A stretch of 64,000 nt of DNA from Powellomyces hirtus (lineage: Eukaryota; Chytridiomycota; Chytridiomycetes; Spizellomycetales; Powellomycetaceae): contig JAHLKG010000011.1 of NCBI GenBank assembly GCA_025526995.1, positions 620,001 to 684,000 on the forward strand, written 5' to 3'. Under the pieces are notes generated by a model. That model was not told the origin of the DNA and did not search any database. It worked only from the letters and a program-made list of their open reading frames with translations. Positions 12,018 to 24,400 of this stretch are shown here, in pieces. The number at the start of each line of letters is the position of its first letter. The stretch's first letter is position 1. The translations under genes and the position numbers were made by a program.

Positions 12018-12620
12018 GTATACAGAGGACCGCGCGCGAGAAGCTTGTCAGAGTGAGAGTCTGTCGTTGTCCGCTAGTCCTTTGGAAAAAAAAAACAAAG
12101 AGGGATTGGAGGGAACAAGAACAACTTTTTGCGCGGATATGAGCCTGCACGTCACAACGCCTGGGCAAGTCATCATCAACGGCAATCGCATCCCATTCTT
12201 AGCATGACCCCCCAAGCCACAGCAAGCCTCAGATCGGATTGCCTGTCATTACGATTCTGTGTTGCTCCTGATTTCCAAACGATTGAGATTTATGATACAA
12301 AACGGAGTGGTACGTAAGCACAAGAAAGACGAAGAAACAAGGGAGGGGGAGAGGGAGGGTACTATGAAAATGTAAGGGGCGAAGTATTCGCCCAAGAGGA
12401 TAATATACAGAAATGGAAACGAACTTGCGGTGAGATGCGTCATCTCACCACTGCGGTGTCGAGACTAGCAGTGTAGTTTGGGAGGAGCGGAAGGATCATA
12501 AATACAGTGTGGTAACAGTTTCGAGTGAGGGATGCGGTTTCGACCTCAAAATTGCGGGGAGCTAAGGTCGACGGGGTAGACAGTGGGTACTTGATGTAAT
12601 GACCACAGTGGCGGGCGCAA
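12018..12620. other. Intergenic region, kinesin promoter
   Basis: This 603-bp region lies between the kinesin start and the stop of the RING gene; both genes are on the minus strand. It presumably contains the RING 3' UTR and the kinesin promoter. No gene is seen. Confidence 0.45.
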
Positions 12621-14300
12621 TCAACGCCGGTCCTGCAATGGTATATCGACAGCTATGTTTCCGGATGATTGCGCCGAGGTGTTCCCCGTGGCGTTGCGGT
12701 TGTTCTCACTTTGAGGCTGCTGGGGCGGTAGTGATCGGTGGGCTAGAAGATTCTTCCACCATGGATAGGGTGTATTTCGTTCTTGTGTCGAGACATGTTG
12801 TCGCCGCTGTGTTGCAGCGGCGGGCATAGGCAAAACTGAATCGGAACTTCGAGCGGGCTGCCTGAAAAATGCCCGTCTCCACCACGTCAAGGCAGCGCGA
12901 CCTTGCTCTGCGCTCTGTCCATTCGGGTGCTGTGCCGTCGGTCCTACGTTCATGGTACCAGGGGATCCATCGCCGTCCACCACAGATTTGTCGATCAAAT
13001 CGTTTCGACACATTGGGCAAACAGCGGCCTGTTCCGTAACCCATTGATCTACGCAAACGGGGTGGAAGGCATGTTTGCAAGGCTGCAATACACGGACCAT
13101 AGTCGAGTGTTCCAAATCGTCGAGGCAGATTGAACACGTTGGATTGCTGTTGTACTGTGATGCAATTGTTCCAAACAACATGGTAGGGTGCTTCTGAACG
13201 AGCTCGGCCAAGTTGATGGTCGGCGCCGGGACAGGCGATTGCGGAGGTGGAAACTGCTGTGCATAGCGGGCGGCCCTCCATCGAAGGAAAAGGAGGGCCG
13301 GAATGCTAAAGGAAAAGAAAATGCCCAGTGAAACAACAGCAAATCTCCATATCGGTGGGAACACCGTGTAAGTCAAGTCGTCAATGTCGATTCGAACGCC
13401 AATGCGGACAATGGCATCTGCATCGTGAGGCAAAGCAAAAGTGGGAGGAAGTGGCTGGTTGGGAATCAGGACTGTTGTGCGATCCTCAGCCATGAAACTC
13501 GCAGTCGAGTTTGTCGAATTCAGAACGGCCAGAAGGAATAAGCCGAGGGAGGGTTGAAAGAGATAGCTCGGGATCTTTATCGCATAATCTGTTTGGCTGA
13601 GCTGTTGGACTGCGGGATCGCGTGTGTCCCCATATGCAATAAGGCCAGTGCCATTGTTTTCGGCAAGGCGTTCGAGCGTCCTAGTCAACGCACTGCCTCC
13701 GTCGCAAGATGCTGATGGTGTCACGTTCAATAGGGCAATGTGGGTTGCGGTGGCTGGCAAAACAGGAAACGGGTTGAATGGGCAACCATTGCCGTAGTCG
13801 ACCAACAGGCCCTAGCAAGTTGAAACACATCTTTATGAGTTTGGTGCACACAACTAGCCAACAAGTCGCTACCGTTCAAACAAGTCTCATGCTCGCCGAG
13901 TCGGACGGAAAGGTCTTTTACATGTGCGCTGCCGCTCGATCCTACTTGTCCCCAGTCTGTTCCCAATCTATGTACAGTAAAGACCTGTTCTGCTTACCGT
14001 AATTCCTGCGCCTCCGTTCATGTCGTGGGCGAGAGGCATCTTGTCAAATGCCTTGATGTCGCCCGTTTGCTCCTTTGCATTGGTATATGGGCCCATTACT
14101 TCAATCAAGTCGCCGACGAGATCCTGCCCATACACCCCATCCTGAAATGGATCGAGCAGTGCGTACTTGTACACCACATTTGGAATTCTCATGTCTCGAT
14201 CGCCCTGGCCGCGAGCACTGCCGGGAAGGGAGAGGGAGAGCAAGGCAACGAGGAGAGGGAGCAGGAGCCGTGGCGACCGCCGAGAGTGTGTGCGCTGCAT
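12621..14300 (-). CDS. PA-TM-RING-type E3 ubiquitin ligase
   Basis: Two exons, complement(13998-14300, 12621-13811), with a phase-0 intron give 497 residues. The chosen ATG (14300) opens a signal peptide (basic MQRTHSRRSPR then LLLPLLVALLSLSLPG); an in-frame upstream Met at 14369 would bury it. The luminal part resembles a protease-associated domain (GAGITGLLVDYG). A single transmembrane segment follows (FAVVSLGIFFSFSIPALLFL), then a cytosolic RING-H2 finger with CSIC, PCKHAFHPVC and CPMC, matching the C-x-H-x2-H-x2-C core. The tail is low complexity. Such proteins (RNF13/RNF167 type) ubiquitinate proteins at endosomal or vacuolar membranes; the substrate is unknown. Confidence 0.87.
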
Positions 14301-15237
14301 CTTCACACGTTGGGATTTTGTTGAGACACACGTGTGGTTGGTGGCTTCCAACGTCGTGTGCGCCGCCACAGGTGGCTACGGGGATGGTCGAACTAGCTCT
14401 AAGACGGGCGAAAGTTCCAGATTGGCGACGAATACTGCCTTGCCTGCAACGAACAAGTAGTGATTCGTGCGTTGATGACAGTGTATGTTTGTAGATAGTA
14501 GTGAGATATATACAGAGGTGGGTAAAAAGTGCGGGGGTTGCGGGGATGGTTCCGGAGCACCATATTATCCGAAGGGCGAAGGGACGAAAGTGAGAGTGAC
14601 ACTGGCCAATGAATGCCATTTCTAGGATGTAAGAGGCCAAGTGGATCAATTAAAGGAAGGGGAGAGACGGCTGAAACAATTGACTTGAAACGCGCGGTCG
14701 ACACCAACGTTTGAGTCATGTGATGATGTATAGCACAACCGTCTATCGATATGTTTTTGCTCTCTCCTTCTCTCCTTCTCTCCTTCTCTCAATCCCATAT
14801 TCATGCTGTCGTCAGTCAGTCAATGGCATCCCATATTCATGCTGTGGTCAATCCCATACCGTATCAATGCAATGGACAAGAAAGCTCCGTTGGTTGGTCG
14901 TTAATAGGGTTAAGCTATGATTGAAAATACGCTGCTTTGTTGGTTGTCGTTGGGAATGTCGCCTACGATAGATAGATAGATAGATAGATATTACATGTTG
15001 CACGTTGAATCATGTTCTTGTGGACGTGCTTCACACAACGTGCAGAGAGCTGGACGATAAACACATTGAACTTCTTTTTGATTCCTTGCTGACATCGCAG
15101 CCAAAGTAAATCACCCATGATAAATGTCAAAAGTTAGCTCCTTTGCTCTATCGACCGCATGACTGGAGGCCGAGTAAGGGGGAGCAAAAAGGCGTTGACG
15201 CGCTTCAACAGAAAAGAGAGTGAGTCAATGCCTCGGC
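14301..15237. other. Divergent intergenic region with simple repeats
   Basis: This 937-bp region separates the RING and PPR genes. It contains three perfect 8-bp TCTCCTTC units (14763-14786), an 18-bp direct repeat at 36-bp spacing (14792-14809 and 14828-14845) and a GATA microsatellite. No gene is seen. Confidence 0.55.
14967..14990. repeat. (GATA)6 microsatellite
   Basis: Six perfect GATA units are read directly. It is likely a polymorphic marker; no function is inferred. Confidence 0.95.
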
Positions 15238-16861
15238 ATGCTCAGCATCAGCATCCGCAACGCCCCTCGCCTCCTCCCCAGCTATGCCGCCCAACCACCA
15301 CGTCTTGCTTGGCCGTACGCCATCTTCAGAACCTATGGAACTGGCCCGCATAGGCCCCGTTTTGTGTGCAGATCCCCTCAGGCAAATCGTGCTTCGCGCC
15401 AACCCAGGCACGAGCATGACTATGCAGAATCGTCAACCGTTTTCCAAACCCAAGACAGAGTTTCACCGCCCTCCACAGTTCATTCTCGCACGCTCGAAAG
15501 GTTTCTCAAGGCCTTGGCTTCGCGCAGATATCGCACGTTGAAGGAGTGCTTCAAGAAGCTGGTTCAGAGGGATGAGGTCAGACTTCTAAGTAATCTGCAC
15601 GTCAAAGCATTGCTGGAGCTGGATCAAGTCGAGTTGGGACTGAGCAGCGAAGACGTCGCTGAGCAAAAGGAAACACTATGGCAGCTCTGGAAGCGTCCGG
15701 ATACGTCGTCCTTTACGAAAGAGACATGTCTTATGTTTCTGGAGGCTTTTGCGCGCGCTGGCGAATCCATCGGTCTCGATGAAGTGTTGGAGGTGATGGA
15801 AAACAGCGGTTACGCAACAGAGTCGCAGAAAGCGCAACAATGGGTCATGCTCTCGTTGGCCTGCGATGGAATGATCGACCAAGCCCGTCTCCTCTACGAT
15901 GTCTACAAGAGCGAGGGTGATCATGACTCGTCGTTTGCCAACACTTACCTGCTCGGTTTATGTCGACACGGGGACGAAGCACGTATCCTCCGGTATCATC
16001 ACAATGTTCTGTTCCTGAAATTATATATTCCCTTGGCACTCATACATCAGAAACAGATTTTTTCTGGAAATGCAGACCATCGGACCACCAGTTGTTCGCA
16101 CAACTCTTGTCCATGTCCTCGAGTACTATGCGACCAAGGGCAAAGTCGCGGAGATGGAGCACTTGTTTCAGAGTCACGCTCACTCGAATACGGCGACAGG
16201 GATATACAACACGATGTTGAAAGGTTTCATCCGAGCACAGGATTTTGAAGCCGCCAAAAAGTGGGTGGTCCAGATGCGCTGCGATGGAACTTACAATGCC
16301 AGAACAGCAGAGCATGAACTAGAGATTGCCGCTTGGGAGGCCGATGCAGTCACTGCGTGGACTGCTTACCTTTATCTTTTGCAGAAAGGAGTTGTGCTGA
16401 AAGACACGTTTTCTATCAACCTCGCAAAGGCCACTGGCTCGCTCGCACAGCCGGGATCTTATAAGTTTCTCGATACCCTGTTCAAAACGGTCGACATCCG
16501 AACAACCGAACCCAATCTTCTTCGCCTTGCAGAAGGATATCGCGATGTGGGCGACAAGCGGTCGGCCGAAAACCTGTGGGAATTTTACAAATCCCCTGAC
16601 CATACGAGATTGTACGCATTTGTTTTAAGGACGTACCTGGCCGATGGGGATCTCGACAGTGTCTTGAGAGCGGCTACAACTTCCTGGTTTACCCTCCATC
16701 ACGCAGATAGAAACCCCATCATTGCAGCTTTCGAAGCAGCCGGCAGGTCCGATGACGCGGCAAAGCTGTTTCATTGCCCCGAACCACGCAGACAAGCACC
16801 AGCACGACGATCAGTACCGTCAGCAGGACGTTCAGAGAGTCAGCGCGCCGGAGCAAGATAA
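15238..16861 (+). CDS. Pentatricopeptide-repeat-like mitochondrial protein
   Basis: Two exons (15238-15992, 16057-16861) joined by a 64-bp intron give 519 residues. The ATG at 15238 begins a typical mitochondrial presequence (MLSISIRNAPRLLPSY..., Arg-rich, no acidic residues). The body is all-helical with PPR-like units, for example ANTYLLGLCRHGDEARILR followed by FFLEMQTIGPP, and YNTMLKGFIRAQDFEAAKKW. The intron choice restores this PPR spacing across the splice. PPR proteins bind organellar RNA and act in RNA maturation, stability or translation; the target here cannot be told. The C-terminal tail is Arg/Ala/Pro-rich. Confidence 0.75.
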
Positions 16862-17378
16862 TCCTCGCACACATAGGGGCGTTCCGTGATCGGTGCTTCG
16901 AATGATCACACATAGTCGAGGTCATCGTTTCTTGACTTTGCGAAAGAGACCCTATTTTGTGAATGTGACGCCTAAGATCTCTGCAAAAGGTGCCAGCCGA
17001 TCCGGTACCGGTCGAATTCCTTTCAGCTGATATTAATGTGCTCTGTCGGATGAAGCCCTTGGTGGCAAACCTTGCGCCGTTCGAGCGTGGGGCTACGCCG
17101 AACCTGTCACGCCGAACCTCACGATTTTACTTCAGACGATATGGACTACCAGACCGCCGGGTTACTGCGCCTAACGACGCCCATCCTATCCAACGAAGGG
17201 CGGCCGCTACAGGGAGATACGTGGATAGAGGCAACTGCTGACGGGCTCGCGACTTGGATAATGGGCCACCTTTACCTATGGGGTCATAATCACACCGAGA
17301 GTTGGGAGTTTGTTGGCGCTTTCTCAAGCCGACCAAAGAACTTTGATTTAATCTCGCAGGTCTCACTTAGGTAGAAGG

Positions 17379-17603
17379 TTCGATACCATAGAAGAAATTA
17401 CTTGGTTGCGACTGCTACAAGATGGCCGAATAGCTAGAGTTTACCATTATTCCGATTTTTTTTGGTCATCATTGTCAAGCAATGAATATTACATTACACA
17501 TGTAGCCTGTACAGTTTCCCTGTATGGCAACCCACATCTTTTGGAAACCCTCGTTGACAAGTATCCGCAAGCAACTTTGACGTCACGGGCTGATTCTCAC
17601 TGA
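17379..17603 (+). pseudogene. Possible degraded ankyrin-like fragment
   Basis: An open stretch from TTC at 17379 to the TGA at 17603 encodes about 74 residues. It includes an ankyrin-like segment (HVACTVSLYGNPHLLETLV followed by DKYPQAT). No start codon or splice partner gives a full gene, and the upstream exon-like frame at 17072-17374 shows no known domain. It could be a decayed gene, an exon of an unrecognised gene or chance. Confidence 0.2.
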
Positions 17604-19378
17604 GAACTCCGCTGTGCGGATTGAGCTATTGTTGGTTGGTCTCAGCCAAATAGACGAGAACGTCTGACAACAAGCACGTCCCCGCTTGCTGCGCCACGCG
17701 AAGCCACAATGTCACATGCCTACTACGGTTATCACTATAGTACACACTGGCTTTCTTGTTGCCGTTAGCCACCGAAAGTATGCAAGTTAAAAAAAAGTCG
17801 GGACCCTTGATTCCCAGAAGTTTGACGGCGTTGTACCCGAAGCCCCTTTCGGATGTGCAATCAATGCGGGTTGCTACGGGGAAAACATCCCAAGAATTCC
17901 AACGTTGCTCCAAGCTTATTTGCTTGCAAAATGGGGGGTACGCGCGATCATCATGAATTTTCATTCCCGACGTCTCCCCCCCGGGGTCCATTGCAACAAA
18001 AAAGAAAACAGGCCACCCCGCAAGTGGAGTCATCCCATCCCGTACAATTGACGTTGCTTTGATGATATGAAGGTGATCATGAGATTAAAACGAAAAGCTG
18101 GGCGTCTGTGCACGATGCTCGGTATTCTGACTGACCCCTTGTGTGAGCGAGAAGAGGGTATCGATAATTAATTGATGAGCATCGTGAAACCGTAGGTACA
18201 TTAACAAAAGATCGGACAACGTCTCACAATGGATGTTTCATTAGCCTGGCCATCTGGGCACGCCCGGAGAGCCCTTGGGCATGCATCAACGAGATTTACA
18301 TATCACAGGTTCATCCAGTTTTACCGGTTTTTTTTTGTGCGTGCGTGGCTGCCCCTTCTTGCACGTGAAGAAAGAGGATGTGGGAATCTGAAAAAAGTTC
18401 CATGGTCATACCCGCCTACGGATGATCGGAAGAGGGTCCGGGAAGCTGAATTTTGCTTAAAGTTGGCGGAGCCTTGAGTCTTTCACATGCCTGCCAAGAA
18501 CATTTTGGCCCACACGCAATGTCATGGATGATATGATTGATTGCGCCGGCGTGACGAAAAAGGCAAAAGTCCATTATCTTTGATGAAAATGCCGCGCAAA
18601 CAACAACGTCCGATCGCGTCCGAGTTGGCGCGTCGTCACACCCGCGCAAAAAACGTACTGTCAAAAAACGAGGAGATGCAATTCCTCCATCCCCGGACCT
18701 TTGCGCGTGCTGGGATGAACAAGCTGACATCCCGCCGAAAAAGCTTGGCGGGGATTTCGATCGTCGTTATCATCATCATCACCATCATCAATTCAGCGTG
18801 ACTACAGTACTATTATTGACCTTGCGCGCGCAGAGATGTCACCGGCACGTTTTTCCTCCCTGAATGAGAGTCATCGACCGAGTCAATCGAGGACGAGGGA
18901 AGCTGCAAGCGCAACTCCGACACGTGGCAAAGGGAGACAAAAATTGAACAATGTTGGGAAGAACTGCTCCCAAGGGAAAAACCATGTCATGCACTCCGAC
19001 ACCCCCTTTCTTTTTCTACTGTACGGAGCTTCAGTTATCTTCCCCTCGCGCTTTGCCAAGACACTACTTTCACGAGCCAGTTGGGACTCGGACACGTTTT
19101 TCCCTCAATCCAAGTCCATGCTTAAAGAGCACTCCGACGAACGCCTACCCAACCCAACCCACATTCCTGTCCAAAATTGCTTTTCATATCATTCAGGGTG
19201 CATCTGAATAAGATATTCACAAACGTGCTGATACCGTTTCCCGCCCCCCATATTGTTGTGCTATACACGCAGCTGGCTTTCTTACAGCCTCCCACTCTAT
19301 CTTCCTACTGCCCACGAATCTCTAGTCTACTCGATACGCACGCCGTCTTTGTCTGTCCCCGGTTGACTGTCTCGACAT

Positions 19379-19387
19379 TATAAAAGG
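19379..19387 (+). promoter_or_regulatory. TATA box for the Sel1-repeat gene
   Basis: TATAAAAGG lies 97 bp upstream of the ATG at 19476, a plausible core promoter position given a short leader. Confidence 0.6.
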
Positions 19388-19475
19388 AGCCACCAGCAAA
19401 AGAGTGTGCCAGCAGCTTTCAACAATACAAGTCCACTGCAAAAACCCCATTCCCTATCGTCACTGCACGCCCACC

Positions 19476-20933
19476 ATGACGCTCGGGAAGCTCTTCCGAT
19501 CAAGCGAGTCCCTCCGTCGTCCCTCCCGTCGACGTTCCTCCTCCGCGTCCCAACATCCCGGCAGCCAAAAGCCAAGCACCAGCGTAACCCCACCCTCAAC
19601 ACCCCCACCCCCAACCCTGCATAAGCGCCAAGACTCGGGCTGCTCGACCTGCTCCTCAACCACCTCTGAAACTCTCGCCAACCTTGCCATCTACACCCGC
19701 TCACCGAAACAAGCTCTCTACGTCCTTCATCGACTCAAAGAGCTGAAGCGCGCGGCTGCCCGATTGGCCGCGGACGATGACAAGTTGCAAACATTTCCTC
19801 CTTCCAACGGCCCCTCCGCATCCATCTCCCCACTCTCAAACCGCCTCTCAAACTCATCCTCCACCACCACCTCCTCCTCCTCCTCCTCCTCCTCCCGCAC
19901 ATCTACCGACTCTGCCTACTTGACGTACGCCAAATACATTCTCTCCCACGCCCACCGCCTCGAATTCGACCGCCACATCTGGCTCCAAGAAGCCATCGAC
20001 ATTCTCAAACATCTCGCTTCCAAACATATCCCAGCCGCGCAAGCCCTCTACGCTGACCTCCTCACAGACGGACCACCCTCCTGCACCAACGAGGACCCTT
20101 CCATCCCCCTCCTCCTGCAGCGCGACAACGAGGGCGCGTTCCGCCTGTACCGGAAAGCGGCCGCGGCAGGGATTCCCGATGCGGCCTACCGCGCGGCTAT
20201 GATGATCCGTGACCGCAGGGTGCCCTGGGGTGGGGACACCAAGACCGAGTCTGACAAATTGCTCCGTGCAGCTGCAAAGGAAAAACACCCTGCCGCGCTC
20301 CAAGTCCTCGCGCAGGACCTCCTCACACCTCGACAAAAAAGCAGCAAAGCAGATCTAGAACGCGGCCTGCGCTTTCTGGTTGATGCCGCCCACAACGCCA
20401 CCAAACAGTACCCGCAACCCCTCCACGACCTCGCCCTCATCTACGACCGCGGGGTGCCCGAACTCGCCATCCAACCCGACCCGGACTCGGCACTCAACCT
20501 CCTCCTTGACGCCGCCGACATGGGCTACGCGCCCGCCATGCACACGCTCGGGAAACGATACGCCGCCGACTCGACATCCTCTACACCCCACACGGAAAAC
20601 AACCAAGCCCAAATGGTCCACTACCTCTCGGGCGCCGCCGCCCTCGCCCACCCGCCCTCGCAGCTCGCCCTCTCGAAACTCTACCTCACGGGCGTACCCG
20701 CCGCCAAACTGCCGCGAGACCCCGCCCAAGCGTTTATTCTAGCCCGTGCGGCCGCGTTGGCGGGCAATCCCGCGGCAATGTGCGTGGTCGCCATCTTTGT
20801 CGCGAATCAGCATGTCGTTCGCTGTGCCGACCCGCAACGTGAAGCCAGAATGTGGCTCACCCGCGCGGTCCAGGCGGGATCACAGACTGCCCAACGTCAT
20901 CTGAGTCGTTTGGATTCGACTGGCGCCCTGTGA
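19476..20933 (+). CDS. Sel1-repeat protein (SKT5/Chs4-like)
   Basis: An intronless ORF of 485 residues. The ATG at 19476 sits in a good CACC context; the frame is open upstream, but that part is C-rich leader. The first 160 residues are Ser/Thr/Pro-rich with a poly-Ser run. The rest consists of Sel1-like repeats with the usual A-x-x-x-Y/L-x-x-A-A-x-x-G pattern, for example AFRLYRKAAAAGIPDAAYR, ALNLLLDAADMGYAPAMHTL and ARMWLTRAVQAGSQTAQ. Fungal relatives include Skt5/Chs4 activators of chitin synthase and other scaffolds. A chitin-synthase role is a guess; there is no C-terminal CaaX box. Confidence 0.8.
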   Translation: MTLGKLFRSSESLRRPSRRRSSSASQHPGSQKPSTSVTPPSTPPPPTLHKRQDSGCSTCSSTTSETLANLAIYTRSPKQALYVLHRLKELKRAAARLAADDDKLQTFPPSNGPSASISPLSNRLSNSSSTTTSSSSSSSSRTSTDSAYLTYAKYILSHAHRLEFDRHIWLQEAIDILKHLASKHIPAAQALYADLLTDGPPSCTNEDPSIPLLLQRDNEGAFRLYRKAAAAGIPDAAYRAAMMIRDRRVPWGGDTKTESDKLLRAAAKEKHPAALQVLAQDLLTPRQKSSKADLERGLRFLVDAAHNATKQYPQPLHDLALIYDRGVPELAIQPDPDSALNLLLDAADMGYAPAMHTLGKRYAADSTSSTPHTENNQAQMVHYLSGAAALAHPPSQLALSKLYLTGVPAAKLPRDPAQAFILARAAALAGNPAAMCVVAIFVANQHVVRCADPQREARMWLTRAVQAGSQTAQRHLSRLDSTGAL

Positions 20934-21416
20934 GAAACTCTCAAGCCGAAAATATGCCCCTCCCCCCTGGCTATGTACATCTTATCGTATCATCACCCTG
21001 AAGACCTCATTCACGTTCGTGCACAGAAAAAGCCTTTACAGCGCTTATATATGCCCCATACCCGTACGACGTACATGTCCTGTCTACAAGTTTTAGCAGT
21101 ATTCGTATTTAGTAGTATAATAATGTCGGCACTTCATTCTCAACATGGATTTCTTCTTAATGGTTAAAATGACCAGTTCCCTACTTCCTCTCCAATTTCA
21201 CCGCAACTCTCATCAAAGTAGTAGCAGTAGTAAAAAGCAAAAGAGTAGAAACCCGACCCCTTCTACATCAAGCATAATGTTCACAAAAAGTTCCAGTACA
21301 GGGTAGGCAGTTGGTGTAGTGATTATAACCAAGGATCAATTCGCCCGACAATGAGAGCGGGAACAGGAAAGGGAATGAATGCACCACGCATCAGTTTCGT
21401 GTGGGTGTGTGTTCTA
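20934..21416. other. Convergent intergenic region
   Basis: This 483-bp region lies between the stops of the Sel1 and Nup155 genes. A/T-rich 3' flank; no gene is seen. Confidence 0.45.
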
Positions 21417-24400
21417 TCAAAACTCCCGGATTCGGTGCGCCAACATCTGTAGCTTTCCAACAAGTTCGCGGGCGTCACCATCATGAACCGTTACAAGATA
21501 CTTCTGTATCGCGTCATCTAGCAACTGTACAGGCACATCGGCAACAGGTGCCGACGTGATACCGCCCGGCGGGAGTGGGGTTTTACGTTCCCGTAGCCAC
21601 TCATTTATGAGCACCGCAATGTCTTCGAGGAGGAAGGTGAGGGCCGCTGGAGATGACCATGGTGGGAGCTGAGGGGCACAACCAGGTTAGATGGAAATTC
21701 GAGCTGACAATTGGATAGAGATAGAGGAGAAAGGCATACCTTTGCGTCGAATATGTCGTTATACGCGCGGAACATGACAGGGAATGGGCAGTTCACCTGG
21801 CGGAGGACCTGCACAACCCATCCAGACTCGGGTATGGGGCGGCCGGCTTGCGCGGCCTGATAACATTCCTGCTCAAGTTTGTTGATCAAGAAAGCTGTAT
21901 GTGTGCCCAAGTTAAAAATACGTCAGAAGTGAATGCGATTTCTGGAGGGCCTTTCAAAGAACACCTACGTATGGGGAACACATTGTCGTCGGCATGGAAC
22001 TTCCGTCCGATCTCGCGTACTTTTTCACGCAACGCCACAAACACGTCTCGATTAGATCCCAGCGCATCCTCGCGCGCTAAAACGGCGTAAAGTTAGTGTC
22101 TGCGTAGTGCTCTACCTATCCAACAACGGAAATAGGAACTCTTGCTTACTTTTCCGAATGAGCTCTGTCCACACTGTTTCGGCGTAGTGCTGGATGTGGC
22201 TCAGTTCAGACACATGTAAGGCATGCAATTGCACCTCGTACAGCTTGCATGGCTTAGCGTAATTGTTATACAACTGAATGGATACGCGGTGTTAGATAAA
22301 CCCTTTGAATGGCTCACTATCAAGCAATTCGTACCTCATTCATGGTCAGGAATCGATCGCAGAGATGGTTGTATGCGTCTTCCGACAGACCACGCTCCTG
22401 ATAGTCTGATGCTAAAGCCTCAAGCAGTTCCATCTGAACCTGTGCTACGTCCGACTCCTCGAGGATTTCTTCCATTTCCTGGCGATTGCTCTCGCGCTCG
22501 GCGGCAAGGGACGTGCGCGCTTGTACTACGGCGAAGTTGAGATGACCAAGACGAGTATGGAAGTCGAGGCCGGGGAACTCGGCGAGATGGCGGTAGACGC
22601 GCGCAGCATCGGCATATCGTTCATTTTGCACGTAGAAGCGCGCAAGCAGTTGTGCCCGTGCAGGGTCTTCGAAGCCCTGCTTGAGGTATTCCTCGAGGTA
22701 CCGAGTATTGAGCTGCAGAAGCTCTTCGTTTCTGTTTCGTTCAATGAGCCAAGCGTAGAAGGCTTCGTGGAAGAAGCGGTCGTCTGATGAGAGCGCTTTG
22801 CGGATGATGTCGCGGCGGATCGCACGCATTTGGTCGTGGCTGGCGTAAGTCGGTATGTTGCTGCTGGTGATGGAGGGAATGGAAGTGGGACTCCGTTGCT
22901 GACTCATGGATTCCAACGATTCGATGGTAGAGAAGATGATTTCGTAAGCGCGACGGCGGCGCACCATGCCCGATTCTTGGAAGTCCGTTTGCGGGCGCAA
23001 CGAGCTCGGGTCATTGATGCTGCCGCGTAAATTCCGTGGGTCTACCGGAATACCGTAGCTGTTCGGTGGCATGTCGTTGATATCCTGTACGCTCGCCCAT
23101 CGGAGTACCAGATCAACAATGCCATCGTACGACTCCAAATCCTTGAGGTTCTCTGTGATCTCTGCCAGCTTGTTGAAGGGAATATCAGGTAACACCCTCG
23201 AGAACAGCGTCAAGGCTTCCCGCAGCTTGAGCGCTTGCTGTTCACCGTTCGGTTGATTCCGTGCAGACTGAATGCACTCAATACCCTTATAGAGAATGAC
23301 ATCGTTTTGGCGGCAAATAGAAGGGCAAATCTGCTGAAGCTCGTCTCCGACGGCATCCATGTTCCTTTCTTCGGAAATCTGCTTGTCGATATAAGCAGCC
23401 ATCAAAGCTCTCGTGATCTCCAGGCCCTTTTGTGAGGTGATGGCATCTTCGAAGGTGATTGTGGCAACGTCTTGCTGTTGCTCAGCGGGCATGTGTTCAA
23501 TTAACGATCCCAAATTATGGTCCACAAGCATGAGAAGGAAGTTGATAGTTTCAGTGGAGATGTGCAAGAGCTCCTGCAAGTTGTGCGTAGATTCTTGCTC
23601 GGCTCTCCACGCTTCGCCTTCGATGGTCCCGGGCCTGCTTTCAGGAGTGGGCAGGGCGGTGAAAGTGGGTCGTTCGTCCAAAAAGGAGCTCAGGTTCTGC
23701 AGCGCCGACAAGAGATCATTGAGGCTGTGGGGAGAGAAGTTTGAGAGCAATCGCTTTTCCTTGACGACCACTCTATTCTTCCACACCGGCCTGAGTAGGC
23801 GCGACAGATAAAGAGCCAACCCGTCGTGTCGCCCGCTATACGCAATCTCTGGGGATGGCAGAGCATACCCAAGAGGGCCGCTCATATCGAAATTTCCTTG
23901 ATTTGGCTGCGCAACCGACGGAACACCACCAAAGTCATCAAAGAGTCGACTAGCAGCTGATGCTAGGTGAGCATGATTGTTGCCAGCGTACTCCTTGAAA
24001 GAAGACTCAGATGCCGGATGGCGACAGGCTACCGCGAGGCACATTGCACATGCTTCGGCAGCCCCGTACGTGTTGAAGAACTCCTCAAATCCTCCCGACC
24101 GCTGATCTGGCGATGTGGCGATAAGTTCACACAGTATATCAATTGGACGCAGTTTCTTCAGTCGCCATAGCCCTTGATTCGTCAAGAGCCGGAAACAGCG
24201 AGCTGGTGTTTCCAATTGTGTTGCGAGCTCGTTGAGCAAAGCTCCTGGTTCATCGCGCTTAGCGAGAATTGGCTGCGGTTTGGTGGAACCCGTTGGAATC
24301 TCCGAGATCTGCCAGACCTTGCCTTCCTCGTCATGGTAGGCATAGCTATCTATCCAAAACTTCGACGGTTGTTGCGTCATAGCGCCTCCGTGTGGAGCAA

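Larger units (their letters stand above)
16862..19475. other. 2.6-kb gene-poor region
   Basis: No convincing complete gene was found between the PPR and Sel1 genes. It contains a short possible ankyrin-like fragment (17379-17603), an ATC-rich microsatellite near 18768-18791 and, at its right end, a TATA box for the Sel1 gene. Several ORFs of 60-135 codons occur but lack family features. Confidence 0.45.

Noticed and set aside
17371..17395. tRNA-like GGTTCGATACC
   Set aside because: The stem does not pair and no cloverleaf can be built around it.
17626..18033. 135-codon ORF on the minus strand
   Set aside because: No recognisable domain or conserved pattern; treated as chance.
18541..18801. 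86-codon ORF with a hydrophobic C-terminus
   Set aside because: The hydrophobic end is made by an ATC microsatellite; no other coding support.
18836..19207. 123-codon ORF upstream of the Sel1 gene
   Set aside because: No domain, no splice partner, poor composition; likely promoter/leader sequence.
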